Shown here: positions 33,235 to 40,910 of the stretch, piece by piece
Layout of the letters: each line of letters opens with the position of its first letter
Numbering within the stretch: position 1 is the stretch's first letter
Assembly (NCBI RefSeq): GCF_016862195.1
Contig: NZ_BOMM01000009.1
Location: 62,001 to 126,000, forward strand
Source of the DNA: Paractinoplanes ferrugineus
GTDB lineage: Bacteria > Actinomycetota > Actinomycetes > Mycobacteriales > Micromonosporaceae
Length of the DNA: 64,000 nucleotides
Direction of reading: 5' to 3'
Position numbers and translations under genes: made by a program
The notes under the pieces: model-generated
What the model was told of the DNA's origin: nothing
The model's database searches: none
What the model saw: the letters and a program-made list of their open reading frames with translations, nothing else

Positions 33235-35016
33235 TCAGTTGGCGCCGGAGCGGGCCGCGATGGCCTCGAGGAAGATCTCGCCGATCTTCGCCGGGTCCTC
33301 CGCGATGAAGACGCCACCGGAGGAGGTCGGCTTCACGATCGTCTCGAGCTCCTGGCGGTTGACGCCGGTGCCGATGCCGATGATCACCACACGCACCGGG
33401 CGCTTCGGGTCGGCCAGCCCTTTCAGCTTCGTGACCAGCGCCTGCTGGGTGATGCCTTCCTTGCTGTCCTCACCGTCGGTGAAGAGGATCACCGAGTTGA
33501 CCTTGCCGGGCTGCCAGCTGTTCTGCACGTTCTGGTAGGCGGCGAGCAGGGTGTCGTAAAGACCGGTCTGACCGCTCTTCTTCGGCACGATCTGCCCGAT
33601 CGAGGCCTGCAGCTTCTGCCGGGCCGAGGAGAGCGGGCTGATCGGCACGATCTCCTTGAACGGCTTCTTGCCGTCCATCTCGGTCGAGAACAGCCACACG
33701 CCGACGGCCCACTTGTCGTCGAAGAGGGCAAGACCACCCGACGCCGCCCCCCGGGTGACCGCGGCCCGGTCGGCCCCACCGGCGGTGGGCACCTTCTCGA
33801 GCATCGAGCCGGAGACGTCGAAGACGGCGAGCACCCGGCCGGGCAGCGTGATCGCGGCCCAACTGCCCAGCACCTGGCTGAGCGCGCTCGGGTCGAGACC
33901 GGCGGCGGCCGTGCCGCCCTCGGACTTGCCGGCGGCGCTGGTGGAGACGGCAGGCGACGCGTCCGGCGCACCGAGCGGGGCGGCGAAGCCCGACCCGACC
34001 GTGCCGTCCGGGGAGCGCAGGCCGGCGACGGCCAGCGCGTTCTTGAACGTCGCGGTCTGCAACTGCTGGCGCAGCCCGGTGGCGGCGGCCGACTTCTGCA
34101 GGTCGACCTCCGGCATGATCGCGTACGGGTAGTCGAGCGGCATCGGGCTCGGGTCGAGGTAGAGCGCGACCAGCGGCACCGGCGGCTTCTCGGCGTTGTA
34201 CGCGACCACGTCCTCCTCGGACAGCGGTGCAGCACTCAGGCTGGTCGCGATGTCGTTGGTGTCGGCCGAGTGCGGGAACTTCTGGAGCAGGTCGTCGCGG
34301 AGCGCGGACGCCGACTGGGCGAGCGCCTTGATCGCGCCGACCTTTGCCGACTGGGCCTGCGCCCCGGTGCCGGCGGCCTGGCCGAGTGCGAGCAGACCGG
34401 CGAGGCCGGCCGCGTCACGGGCCGGGTCGACGGTGCCGACACGCATAGTGGTGCTGGTGGTGACCTGGGTGAGCAGGTCTTTCCAGCCGAGCTTCTTGTC
34501 GGGCCAGCCGACCTGCTCGGCGATCGGCTTGGGCATGGCGACGACGACCGGGCTCTGCGCGACCGGCTTGCCGTCGGTCGGCACGAAGCCCTGCGCCTCG
34601 GTCTTGAGGCGCAGCAGCCAGGTCGACGAGTCCGGAACCCAGACGTCGGGAACCTTCACCGACTCGGGCGCGGCGCCGAGACCGGTCAGGGTGACCTTGT
34701 GCTCGCTCGCCACGGCGGAGGCCATGGTCGCGGGGTTGACCGGGGTCACGGAGACAGCGACACACGTGCCGTTGACGTTCGCCCCGTCCTGGATCCACTT
34801 CTGCGCGGTCTGTTCGACGGCAGGAGCGATCTCCGGCGCGGCGGCGACGGTCAACCGGACGGAACCGGTGCATCCGGAGTCGGCGAGCTGTTGGTAGCCC
34901 AGGTATGACCCGGCGAGCACGACGACGATAGCCATCGCGGCGCCAACGACGCCCGCTCCCCGGAGATTGAAATTTCGACGATGGCGGCCTGACACGCGCT
35001 CCATACTGCGCATCAC
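33235..35016 (-). CDS. Membrane-anchored substrate-binding plus VWA domain protein
   Basis: About 590 residues. An N-terminal transmembrane anchor (GAGVVGAAMAIVVVLAGSYLGYQ) is followed by a type II periplasmic-binding-like domain (about 52-340: VRLTVAAAPEIAPAVEQTA, VPDVWVPDSSTWLL) and a von Willebrand factor A domain (about 395-590) with an intact MIDAS (DVSGSM, later TDGED). Such fusions in actinobacteria probably mediate metal-dependent protein contacts at the cell surface. Three start codons lie close together (35016, 35013, 35004), none with a clear Shine-Dalgarno. Confidence 0.87.
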   Translation of the reverse strand: MMRSMERVSGRHRRNFNLRGAGVVGAAMAIVVVLAGSYLGYQQLADSGCTGSVRLTVAAAPEIAPAVEQTAQKWIQDGANVNGTCVAVSVTPVNPATMASAVASEHKVTLTGLGAAPESVKVPDVWVPDSSTWLLRLKTEAQGFVPTDGKPVAQSPVVVAMPKPIAEQVGWPDKKLGWKDLLTQVTTSTTMRVGTVDPARDAAGLAGLLALGQAAGTGAQAQSAKVGAIKALAQSASALRDDLLQKFPHSADTNDIATSLSAAPLSEEDVVAYNAEKPPVPLVALYLDPSPMPLDYPYAIMPEVDLQKSAAATGLRQQLQTATFKNALAVAGLRSPDGTVGSGFAAPLGAPDASPAVSTSAAGKSEGGTAAAGLDPSALSQVLGSWAAITLPGRVLAVFDVSGSMLEKVPTAGGADRAAVTRGAASGGLALFDDKWAVGVWLFSTEMDGKKPFKEIVPISPLSSARQKLQASIGQIVPKKSGQTGLYDTLLAAYQNVQNSWQPGKVNSVILFTDGEDSKEGITQQALVTKLKGLADPKRPVRVVIIGIGTGVNRQELETIVKPTSSGGVFIAEDPAKIGEIFLEAIAARSGAN

Positions 35017-35174
35017 CGAACCCGAATGCCATATACGTTCGGCGGAAAGTTACTCGGATTAGGTCATCTCTGCGACAGAGTTACCTTTGGTAGTGGCGCC
35101 ATGCCGATCAGTAGGGGAATCTGACCGTTTTCAGCAGATTACCCACAAGGGCACCGAACGCCCTATCTCGCGAA

Positions 35175-36227
35175 TCATCTGATCGGCATCGATGTCCAGC
35201 GCAGCAGGCACGTCGGGCTGGCCTCGGCCATTGGCTCGCCGACCGGCAGCGGAGTCCCGGTCTCGGCATCGATCCTGAACGTTGTCACGCTGTGTGACAG
35301 CTGATTGGTTACGTAGAGGTGATCCCCGACCAGGATCATGTGCCGCGGCCAGTCCCCACCGGTGGGCGTCTCGGCCACCTTGACCGCCCCGTCGCCGTCC
35401 CAGGCGAACGTCGAGACCGTGTTCGGGCCGCGGTTGGCCACATAGATGAACCGGCCGTCGCGAGCGCAGACGATCTCCGACGGAAAGGCCGGGCCGGCAC
35501 CCTCGCCGGCCGGCACCTCGCCCGCCAGCTCCAGCGAACCGTCGGCGGCCGGGCGGTACCAGGACAGGTTCGCCGCCAGCTCGCCGACCAGCAGCAGCGT
35601 GCCGTCCGGGGCGATGCGCAGGTGCCGTGGGCCGGTGCCGGGCTTGGCCTCGACCGCGGGCGCCAGCATCGTCAGGCGACCGCTGACCGGGTCGAGCCGG
35701 CAGCGCCACACCCGGTCGGCCCCCAGGTCGGAGATCAGGATGCCGGCGCGGTCCTCGACCACCATGTGCGCGTGCGAACCGCGCTGGCGCTCCACGTCGG
35801 GGCCGCTGCCCTCGAGCCCGAGCAGGTCGGTGCGCTCCCCGGGGGCGCCCTCCGCGTCGAGCGGGTGCACCGCGACCGAGCCGCTCGAATAGTTGGCGAC
35901 CAGCAGGAACCGGCCGTCCGAGGTGACCGAGAGGTGGGCCGGGTCGGAACCGCCGGTCGGCTGGATCGACAGCGGAGTCAGCTCACCGTCGGCGGCCACC
36001 GTGAACGCGCTGATCGTGCCGTCGGAGTCGAGCTCGTTCACCGCGTACAGCACCGGGAGGGTGGGGTGCTGGGTCAGGAAGGACGGTGACGGGGTGCGCG
36101 CCGCCACGCCGAGGCGGGTCAGCAGGCCCGAGGCCGGGTCACGGCGGAGCCGGACGATGCCCTCGGCCGCACCGCCCTTGTCACCCGTGTAGCCACCGAC
36201 GAAGACGAACTCAGCATGGGAACCCAT
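35175..36227 (-). CDS. Lactonase-family beta-propeller (6-phosphogluconolactonase type)
   Basis: 350 residues with seven-bladed propeller repeats. Hallmarks are FVGGYT at the start, YAVNEL, GSDPAHLSVTSDGRFLLVANYSSGSV, and PRHLRIAPDGTLLLV. This is the YbhE/Pgl family, which hydrolyses 6-phosphogluconolactone in the pentose phosphate pathway, although members with other substrates exist. The ATG at 36227 starts at the first blade. It lies 25 nt after the upstream gene on the same strand. Confidence 0.88.
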   Translation of the reverse strand: MGSHAEFVFVGGYTGDKGGAAEGIVRLRRDPASGLLTRLGVAARTPSPSFLTQHPTLPVLYAVNELDSDGTISAFTVAADGELTPLSIQPTGGSDPAHLSVTSDGRFLLVANYSSGSVAVHPLDAEGAPGERTDLLGLEGSGPDVERQRGSHAHMVVEDRAGILISDLGADRVWRCRLDPVSGRLTMLAPAVEAKPGTGPRHLRIAPDGTLLLVGELAANLSWYRPAADGSLELAGEVPAGEGAGPAFPSEIVCARDGRFIYVANRGPNTVSTFAWDGDGAVKVAETPTGGDWPRHMILVGDHLYVTNQLSHSVTTFRIDAETGTPLPVGEPMAEASPTCLLRWTSMPIR

Positions 36228-36252
36228 GCCTGAATCCCACCACATCCGGATG

Positions 36253-36858
36253 TCAGCCATCCGAGGGGAAGCGGTACGTGTCGGCGCCCTCGGCCGCGAG
36301 CTGGTGGGCCGCCCGCAGACAAGCCCTGGTCAGGGCCAGCGGATGGTCGGCCACGACGACACCTCGGCGAAGTGTGACGGTGCCCTCGACGAACGGGTAG
36401 CGGTCGGTGAGCCGCAGTCGCTCGATCATCCGGGGCAGCGGGACGACCGACCCGGGACGGTCGGTGCCCATCGCGGCCAGCAGGGTGGCGGCGTGCGCGG
36501 TGCCGAGCTCGGCGAGGTCGGTGCCGGTCCGGTGCGGCGCGACGGTCAGAACCGCGTACGCGAAGGAGGCCATCGCCCCGTCGGAGCGCCAGAGATGGAA
36601 CCTTCGCGCGGCGCGGCTGCTGTGCAGCCGCCAGCCGACCCCGGCGTCGACGCCGGCCAGCCAGCGCGGCCAGCGCTCGCGGTGGTACGCCTCGACGGCC
36701 GCCGCCCAACTGCCGGCCGCACCGCGCTCCTGGAGGCAACTGACATGGCAGGGACCGGGCATGACACCGGTCGCCGGGGCCAGCATCCACGGCACGACCG
36801 TCCAGTCGTAGCCGGTGAGGCCCAGCACCAGACGGCCGCAGAGGGTGCATTCGATCAT
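36253..36858 (-). CDS. Hypothetical protein with N-terminal Cys cluster
   Basis: 201 residues, no family recognised. CTLCGR (4-9) and CHVSC (37-41) could form a zinc site. The rest is rich in Trp and Arg (ERWPRWLAGVDAG, RRFHLWRSDG) and looks globular with alternating helices and strands. It is immediately upstream of, and co-directional with, the lactonase gene. Function unknown. Confidence 0.65.
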   Translation of the reverse strand: MIECTLCGRLVLGLTGYDWTVVPWMLAPATGVMPGPCHVSCLQERGAAGSWAAAVEAYHRERWPRWLAGVDAGVGWRLHSSRAARRFHLWRSDGAMASFAYAVLTVAPHRTGTDLAELGTAHAATLLAAMGTDRPGSVVPLPRMIERLRLTDRYPFVEGTVTLRRGVVVADHPLALTRACLRAAHQLAAEGADTYRFPSDG

Positions 36859-36961
36859 CAGACCCGCCGTCCGGACGGCGGCCGCGCGAGCCCCGTGACT
36901 CGCGCGACCGCCTGCTTGGCCGCTACCAGGATCAGACCCGACAGGTTTCGCCGTTACCGGA

Positions 36962-37776
36962 TCAGCCGTTCAGCATCTCGTAGGTGCCGGCGGTGGCCTT
37001 CTGCTGCTCACCGGCGGCCGGCGCGGCCAGCTTCGGCGTGGAGCCGAAGGCGGTGTAGGACACCGTGTAGTTGTGCGCCTTGGTCTTGCCGGCCGCCGGA
37101 ATCTTGACGACCGCGCTCGTCAGGTGGCCGGCCTCGTCCACCACCGCGTCGAACGGCACCTTGGTCGCGGCGGCGCCGAGCGCCTTCAGCGCGGCCTCGT
37201 CGAGGATCTCCGCGTCGGTGGCCTTGGTCAGGTCGGTGGTGCCGGCGAAGTGGCCGGGGCTGGTCTGCTTGACGTCTGCCGCGTTCTCCACCAGAACCCG
37301 GGCGGAACCGGGGTCCGAGTCGTCCTGCGGCTCGAACCACGACTTGTCCTTGAGCTTCGCCGGGTCGAGGAACATCCACTTCTTCGGGAACGTCGGCAGG
37401 CCGGCCGCCTTCTTGCCGGCGTAGGCGATCTTCACCCAGACCTTCTGGTCGACGATCCGGAAGTCCATCTTGAGCGTCACGCCGGTGTCCTCCAGCGGCT
37501 GCGCGATGTTGATCTCCGAGGCGTTGTTCGCGGCATCGGCGACACCGGAGAAAGGCAGTTCCGTCCCGGCCAGCTTGAACTTGAAGGCCGGCGACTTGAC
37601 GTCGGGCACCGCCTTCAACAGCACGTCTTTGGGCGCGGCCGGAGTGGGCGACTTGCCCGCGTCCGGGGTGCCGGCGGAATCGGTGCCTCCGCCGCATCCG
37701 GTGAGCGTGAACGAGGAAACGGCGACGAGGGCGAAGAGAGAGGCGAGGCGAGGCGAGGCGAGCGTGCAGTAATCAT
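36962..37776 (-). pseudogene. Lipoprotein gene (LppX/LprG-like) with a repeat-caused frameshift in its signal peptide
   Basis: The in-frame part from GTG 37624 encodes about 220 residues resembling the LppX/LprAFG lipoprotein fold (FSGVADAANNASEINI, MDFRIVDQKVWVKI). Further upstream the same frame encodes a lipobox, LTGC, with hydrophobic residues before it, but no start codon. The only good start, ATG 37776, lies in another frame. Between them AGGCG is repeated four times (37741-37760). Removing one unit joins the frames exactly, giving MITARSPRLASLFALVAVSS and then the lipobox. So the gene is currently out of frame by one repeat unit: phase variation, a real mutation or a sequencing error. 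Confidence 0.75.
37741..37760. repeat. Pentanucleotide repeat (AGGCG)4 in a lipoprotein signal sequence
   Basis: Four perfect tandem units, flanked by partial copies. The number of units decides whether the start at 37776 is in frame with the lipoprotein; three units would be in frame, four are not. Confidence 0.8.
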
Positions 37777-37918
37777 GGTCGTCTTTCTGGGGTGATGAGG
37801 TGTCGCAGCCGACGGATCACAGACTGGACGAACGCAGCACCATAACCGCTGCCGTTATGCTGCCTCCCGCTGCGGTTCCGCTGCCGTCGCGACGTCACAG
37901 CAGGTCAGGGGGGAAGCG

Positions 37919-39538
37919 TTGAACGGGGCGCCACTTCGCTTCGAGATCCTCGGCGAGGTGCGGGTACTGCGTGACGGGGTTCCGCTCTCGCTCGGACCGG
38001 CCAAACAGCAAGCGGTGCTCGCCGTACTGCTGCTGCAGGCGGGCCGTCCGGTGCCGACCCACCAGATCGTCGACGCGGTGTGGGGCGACGATCCGCCGGA
38101 GAACGGTGCCAACGTCGTACAGAAATATGTCGCCGGCCTTCGCCGGGTGCTCGACCCGGACCGCGCGCCGCGCACCCCCGGTGAACTTCTCGCCCTCACC
38201 GGCAGCGGCTATGTCCTGCGCGCCGAGGGCCGGATCGACGCCGACGACTTCCAGGCCGCGCTCAGCCGGGCCGAGGCCGAGCAAGCCGCCGGACAGACCA
38301 CCGAGTCGGCCGGCACCCTGCGCGCCGGGCTGGCCCTGTGGCGCGGCGACGCACTCGCCGGGCTGACCGGACCGGTCTTCGACGCCGCCCGCACCCGGCT
38401 GGCCGACGCCCGGGCCACCGCCTGGGAGCGCTGGGCCGAGATGGGGCTCACCCGCGGGCACGCCGAGGCTCTGCTGCCCGAGTTGGCCCGGCTCATCCAG
38501 GAGTTCCCGCTCCGGGAGGGGCTGCGGGCGCACCAGATGCTCGCGCTGCACCAGGTCGGCCGGCAGGCCGAAGCGCTCGCGGCCTACCGCGACGCCCGGG
38601 AGTACTTCCTCGACGAGGTCGGCGCCGAACCGGGCGAGCGGATGCGGGCCGCGCACATGATGATCCTGCGCAACCAAGCGCCCTCCGCGCCCGTGCCGGT
38701 GGCCGCGCCCACCCCCGTGGCCGCGCCCACACCCGTGACCGCGTACACCCCTGTGGCTGCGCACACCCCTGTGGCTGCGCCCGCGGCGGTGCCCGCGCCG
38801 CGGCTGCCGCAGCCGAGCCCACCGCCGCCCCCGCCGGTGCACATGTTCGCGCCCCACGCACCGGTCCACCTGCCGCCCCGCCGGGGCCTGCGGACCGCCC
38901 TGGAGATCATCGTCGCGCTGATCGCCCCGCTGTTCACCTGCGGCGCGTTCGGCTGGGTCTATCTGGCGTACGCCGGGATCAGGCGGCGCGACGGATGGCA
39001 CCTCGCGGCGGCCGGCATCTACTTCGCGCTGTTCGCGGGCGGATTCTTCGTGTTCGTCTTCATCGACCCGTTCGGGACGCTGGACACCGACGAGGTCACC
39101 GGCGGCGACAACATCGAGATGCTCTACCTACTCGGCGTCGGCGTGGTCAGCGCGGTGCACAGCGTGATCGTGGCGGCCCGCGCCGACGGCTTCTACCAGC
39201 GCGACCAGGCCCGGCAGTTCGCCGCGTTCGCCCCCGACCGGGCCCGCGAGATCGGCGTCGGGCGGCCCGACCTGCACATGCGCCTGATCGACGACGGCGG
39301 CCTGATCGACCTCAACCAGATAAGCGCCTTCGAGCTGGCCCGCGTCGCCCGGCTGCCACCGGCCCAGTGCCTGGAGATCGAGCGGGACCGGCAGACCCGC
39401 GGCGCGTTCTACCGGCCCGAGGACCTGGTCGCCCGGGGACTGGCCACCGAGCGCACCGTCCGCCGGCTCCGCAGCCGGCTGATCTGCCTGCCGCCCGGAC
39501 CGGCACCGGCCCCGGTGGTCTGGCCCCCGGCCCGCTAA
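37919..39538 (+). CDS. Membrane-anchored SARP-type regulator with C-terminal HhH-like domain
   Basis: 539 residues, TTG start with AGGGGGGAAG just upstream. Residues 1-100 are an OmpR-type winged helix of SARP type (FEILGEVRVLRDG, HQIVDAVWG) and 105-250 a BTAD helical domain. A Pro/Ala/Val linker with repeated PVAAPT (255-320) leads to three membrane helices (about 328-350, 361-382, 400-420). The C-terminus (about 460-520) looks like a helix-hairpin-helix (IDLNQISAFELARVARLP). SARPs are normally soluble activators of antibiotic clusters; a membrane-tethered form could respond to envelope signals. It ends overlapping the conservon stop by four bases. Confidence 0.85.
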   Translation: MNGAPLRFEILGEVRVLRDGVPLSLGPAKQQAVLAVLLLQAGRPVPTHQIVDAVWGDDPPENGANVVQKYVAGLRRVLDPDRAPRTPGELLALTGSGYVLRAEGRIDADDFQAALSRAEAEQAAGQTTESAGTLRAGLALWRGDALAGLTGPVFDAARTRLADARATAWERWAEMGLTRGHAEALLPELARLIQEFPLREGLRAHQMLALHQVGRQAEALAAYRDAREYFLDEVGAEPGERMRAAHMMILRNQAPSAPVPVAAPTPVAAPTPVTAYTPVAAHTPVAAPAAVPAPRLPQPSPPPPPPVHMFAPHAPVHLPPRRGLRTALEIIVALIAPLFTCGAFGWVYLAYAGIRRRDGWHLAAAGIYFALFAGGFFVFVFIDPFGTLDTDEVTGGDNIEMLYLLGVGVVSAVHSVIVAARADGFYQRDQARQFAAFAPDRAREIGVGRPDLHMRLIDDGGLIDLNQISAFELARVARLPPAQCLEIERDRQTRGAFYRPEDLVARGLATERTVRRLRSRLICLPPGPAPAPVVWPPAR

Positions 39539-40131
39539 CGCGACCCGGCTGACGCCAGCTGGCGCCGGGCGACGTACTCGACCAGTTCGATCAGGACATT
39601 CCGGGCGGCCAACTGCTCGCGGGCGTCGAAGAGCACCACCGGCACCCCCGGGTCGAGATCGAGCGCCCGGCCCACCGCGTCGGCGGCGAACCGCTGCTCG
39701 TCGAAACAGTTGACGGCCACCACGAACGGGGTGCCGCGCTGCTCGAAGTAGTCGATCGAGGGGAAGCAGTCGGCCAGCCGGCGGGTGTCGGCGAGCACCA
39801 CGGCGCCGAGCGCACCCTGCGACAACTCGTCCCACAGGAACCAGAAGCGGTCCTGACCGGGCGTGCCGAACAGGTAGAGCTGAAGATCCTCGGTGATCGT
39901 GATGCGGCCGAAGTCCATCGTCACGGTCGTGGTGGTCTTGCTCTCCACGCCGTCGAGACTGTCGGCACCCTCCACCCCGGTGAGGATCTCCTCGGTCTGC
40001 AGCGGACGAATCTCGCTGACCGAGCCCACCATGGTGGTCTTCCCGGCGCCGAAGCCACCGGCAATCAGGATCTTGAGCGCGACCGGGATGCGCGATGATG
40101 CGCCGTTGCGGTCAGAGCGCACGGAGTCCAT
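39535..40131 (-). CDS. cvnD: Conservon GTP-binding protein CvnD
   Basis: About 198 residues, a small Ras/MglA-like GTPase: P-loop GGFGAGKTT, switch residues ESKTTTTVTMDFG, and G3 LFGTPGQDRF. The G4 motif reads AVNCFD in place of NKxD, as in this family. It is the last gene of cvnA-B-C-D and probably cycles in response to the CvnA sensor kinase. It overlaps cvnC by 20 nt. Confidence 0.93.
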   Translation of the reverse strand: MDSVRSDRNGASSRIPVALKILIAGGFGAGKTTMVGSVSEIRPLQTEEILTGVEGADSLDGVESKTTTTVTMDFGRITITEDLQLYLFGTPGQDRFWFLWDELSQGALGAVVLADTRRLADCFPSIDYFEQRGTPFVVAVNCFDEQRFAADAVGRALDLDPGVPVVLFDAREQLAARNVLIELVEYVARRQLASAGSR

Positions 40132-40498
40132 TGACAACCGCCTTGAGTACGTCGACGTCGTGCGGCTGGGACGCCGCCGGGGGTTCGTACATCGAGATGA
40201 GACCTGCCGAGCGTAGATCACCCAGCAGGACCCGGACCACGCCGACCGACAGGTCGAGGGTCGAAGCCAGTTCGACGACCGGGATCGGCTGCCAGGCCGC
40301 GGCGACGATGGCGTGGTGCTCCGGCTGCAGCCGGACACCTCGGTGATGTTCCGGTGCGGTCGCCACGACGAACGCCATCATGTCGATCTCACCGCCGGCC
40401 GGCGCCACCCGCCCCTGCGTCACCGCGTAGGGACGAACCACCGGCCCGGCGTCGTGATCGAGCCAGTCGTGCGCGAGGCGCAGCGGGTCAGCCGGCAT
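40112..40498 (-). CDS. cvnC: Conservon DUF742 protein CvnC
   Basis: 128 residues, the DUF742 protein found in every conservon. It includes VVRPYAVTQGR and an HTH-like C-terminal half (IPVVELASTLDLSVGVVRVLLGDLRSAGLI). It probably links the roadblock protein and the GTPase. It overlaps cvnB by 11 nt and cvnD by 20 nt, so translation is coupled. Confidence 0.93.
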   Translation of the reverse strand: MPADPLRLAHDWLDHDAGPVVRPYAVTQGRVAPAGGEIDMMAFVVATAPEHHRGVRLQPEHHAIVAAAWQPIPVVELASTLDLSVGVVRVLLGDLRSAGLISMYEPPAASQPHDVDVLKAVVNGLRAL

Positions 40499-40910
40499 CG
40501 GCGGGTGCCACCGCGGAGCGTTCCGGCGCGCTCATGCTCTGCCCCACCCGGGTGACCAGCATCGCCATCTCGTAGGCGATCAGGCCGAGGTCGGCGTCGC
40601 TGGCCGCCAGAACCGCCAGACAGGCACCCTGACCGGCGGCGGTGACCAGGAGGAAGGCCTGCTCCATCTCGACCACCGTCTGCCGCACCGGACCGGCCCG
40701 GAAGTGCCGGCTCGCCCCCTTGGCCAGACTCTGGAAGCCGGCCGCCATCGCCGACAGGTGTTCCGCGTCCTCCCGCTTCAAGCCGGTGGAGGCGCCCATC
40801 AGCAGCCCGTCGGCCGACAGCACCACCGCCTGCCGCGCGCTGGGCACCCGCTCGACGAGATCGTCGAGGAGCCAGGTGAGTTTCGCGCTCTGGTTGGTCG
40901 TCTGCGTCAC
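40488..40910 (-). CDS. cvnB: Conservon roadblock/LC7 protein CvnB
   Basis: 140 residues with the roadblock/LC7 fold: LTWLLDDLVERVPSARQAVVLSADGLLMGAS and a later LLVTAAGQGACLAVLAASDADLG. Such proteins regulate MglA-like GTPases, here CvnD. The GTG start shares its first G with the cvnA stop codon (TAGTG). Confidence 0.93.
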   Translation of the reverse strand: MTQTTNQSAKLTWLLDDLVERVPSARQAVVLSADGLLMGASTGLKREDAEHLSAMAAGFQSLAKGASRHFRAGPVRQTVVEMEQAFLLVTAAGQGACLAVLAASDADLGLIAYEMAMLVTRVGQSMSAPERSAVAPADAG

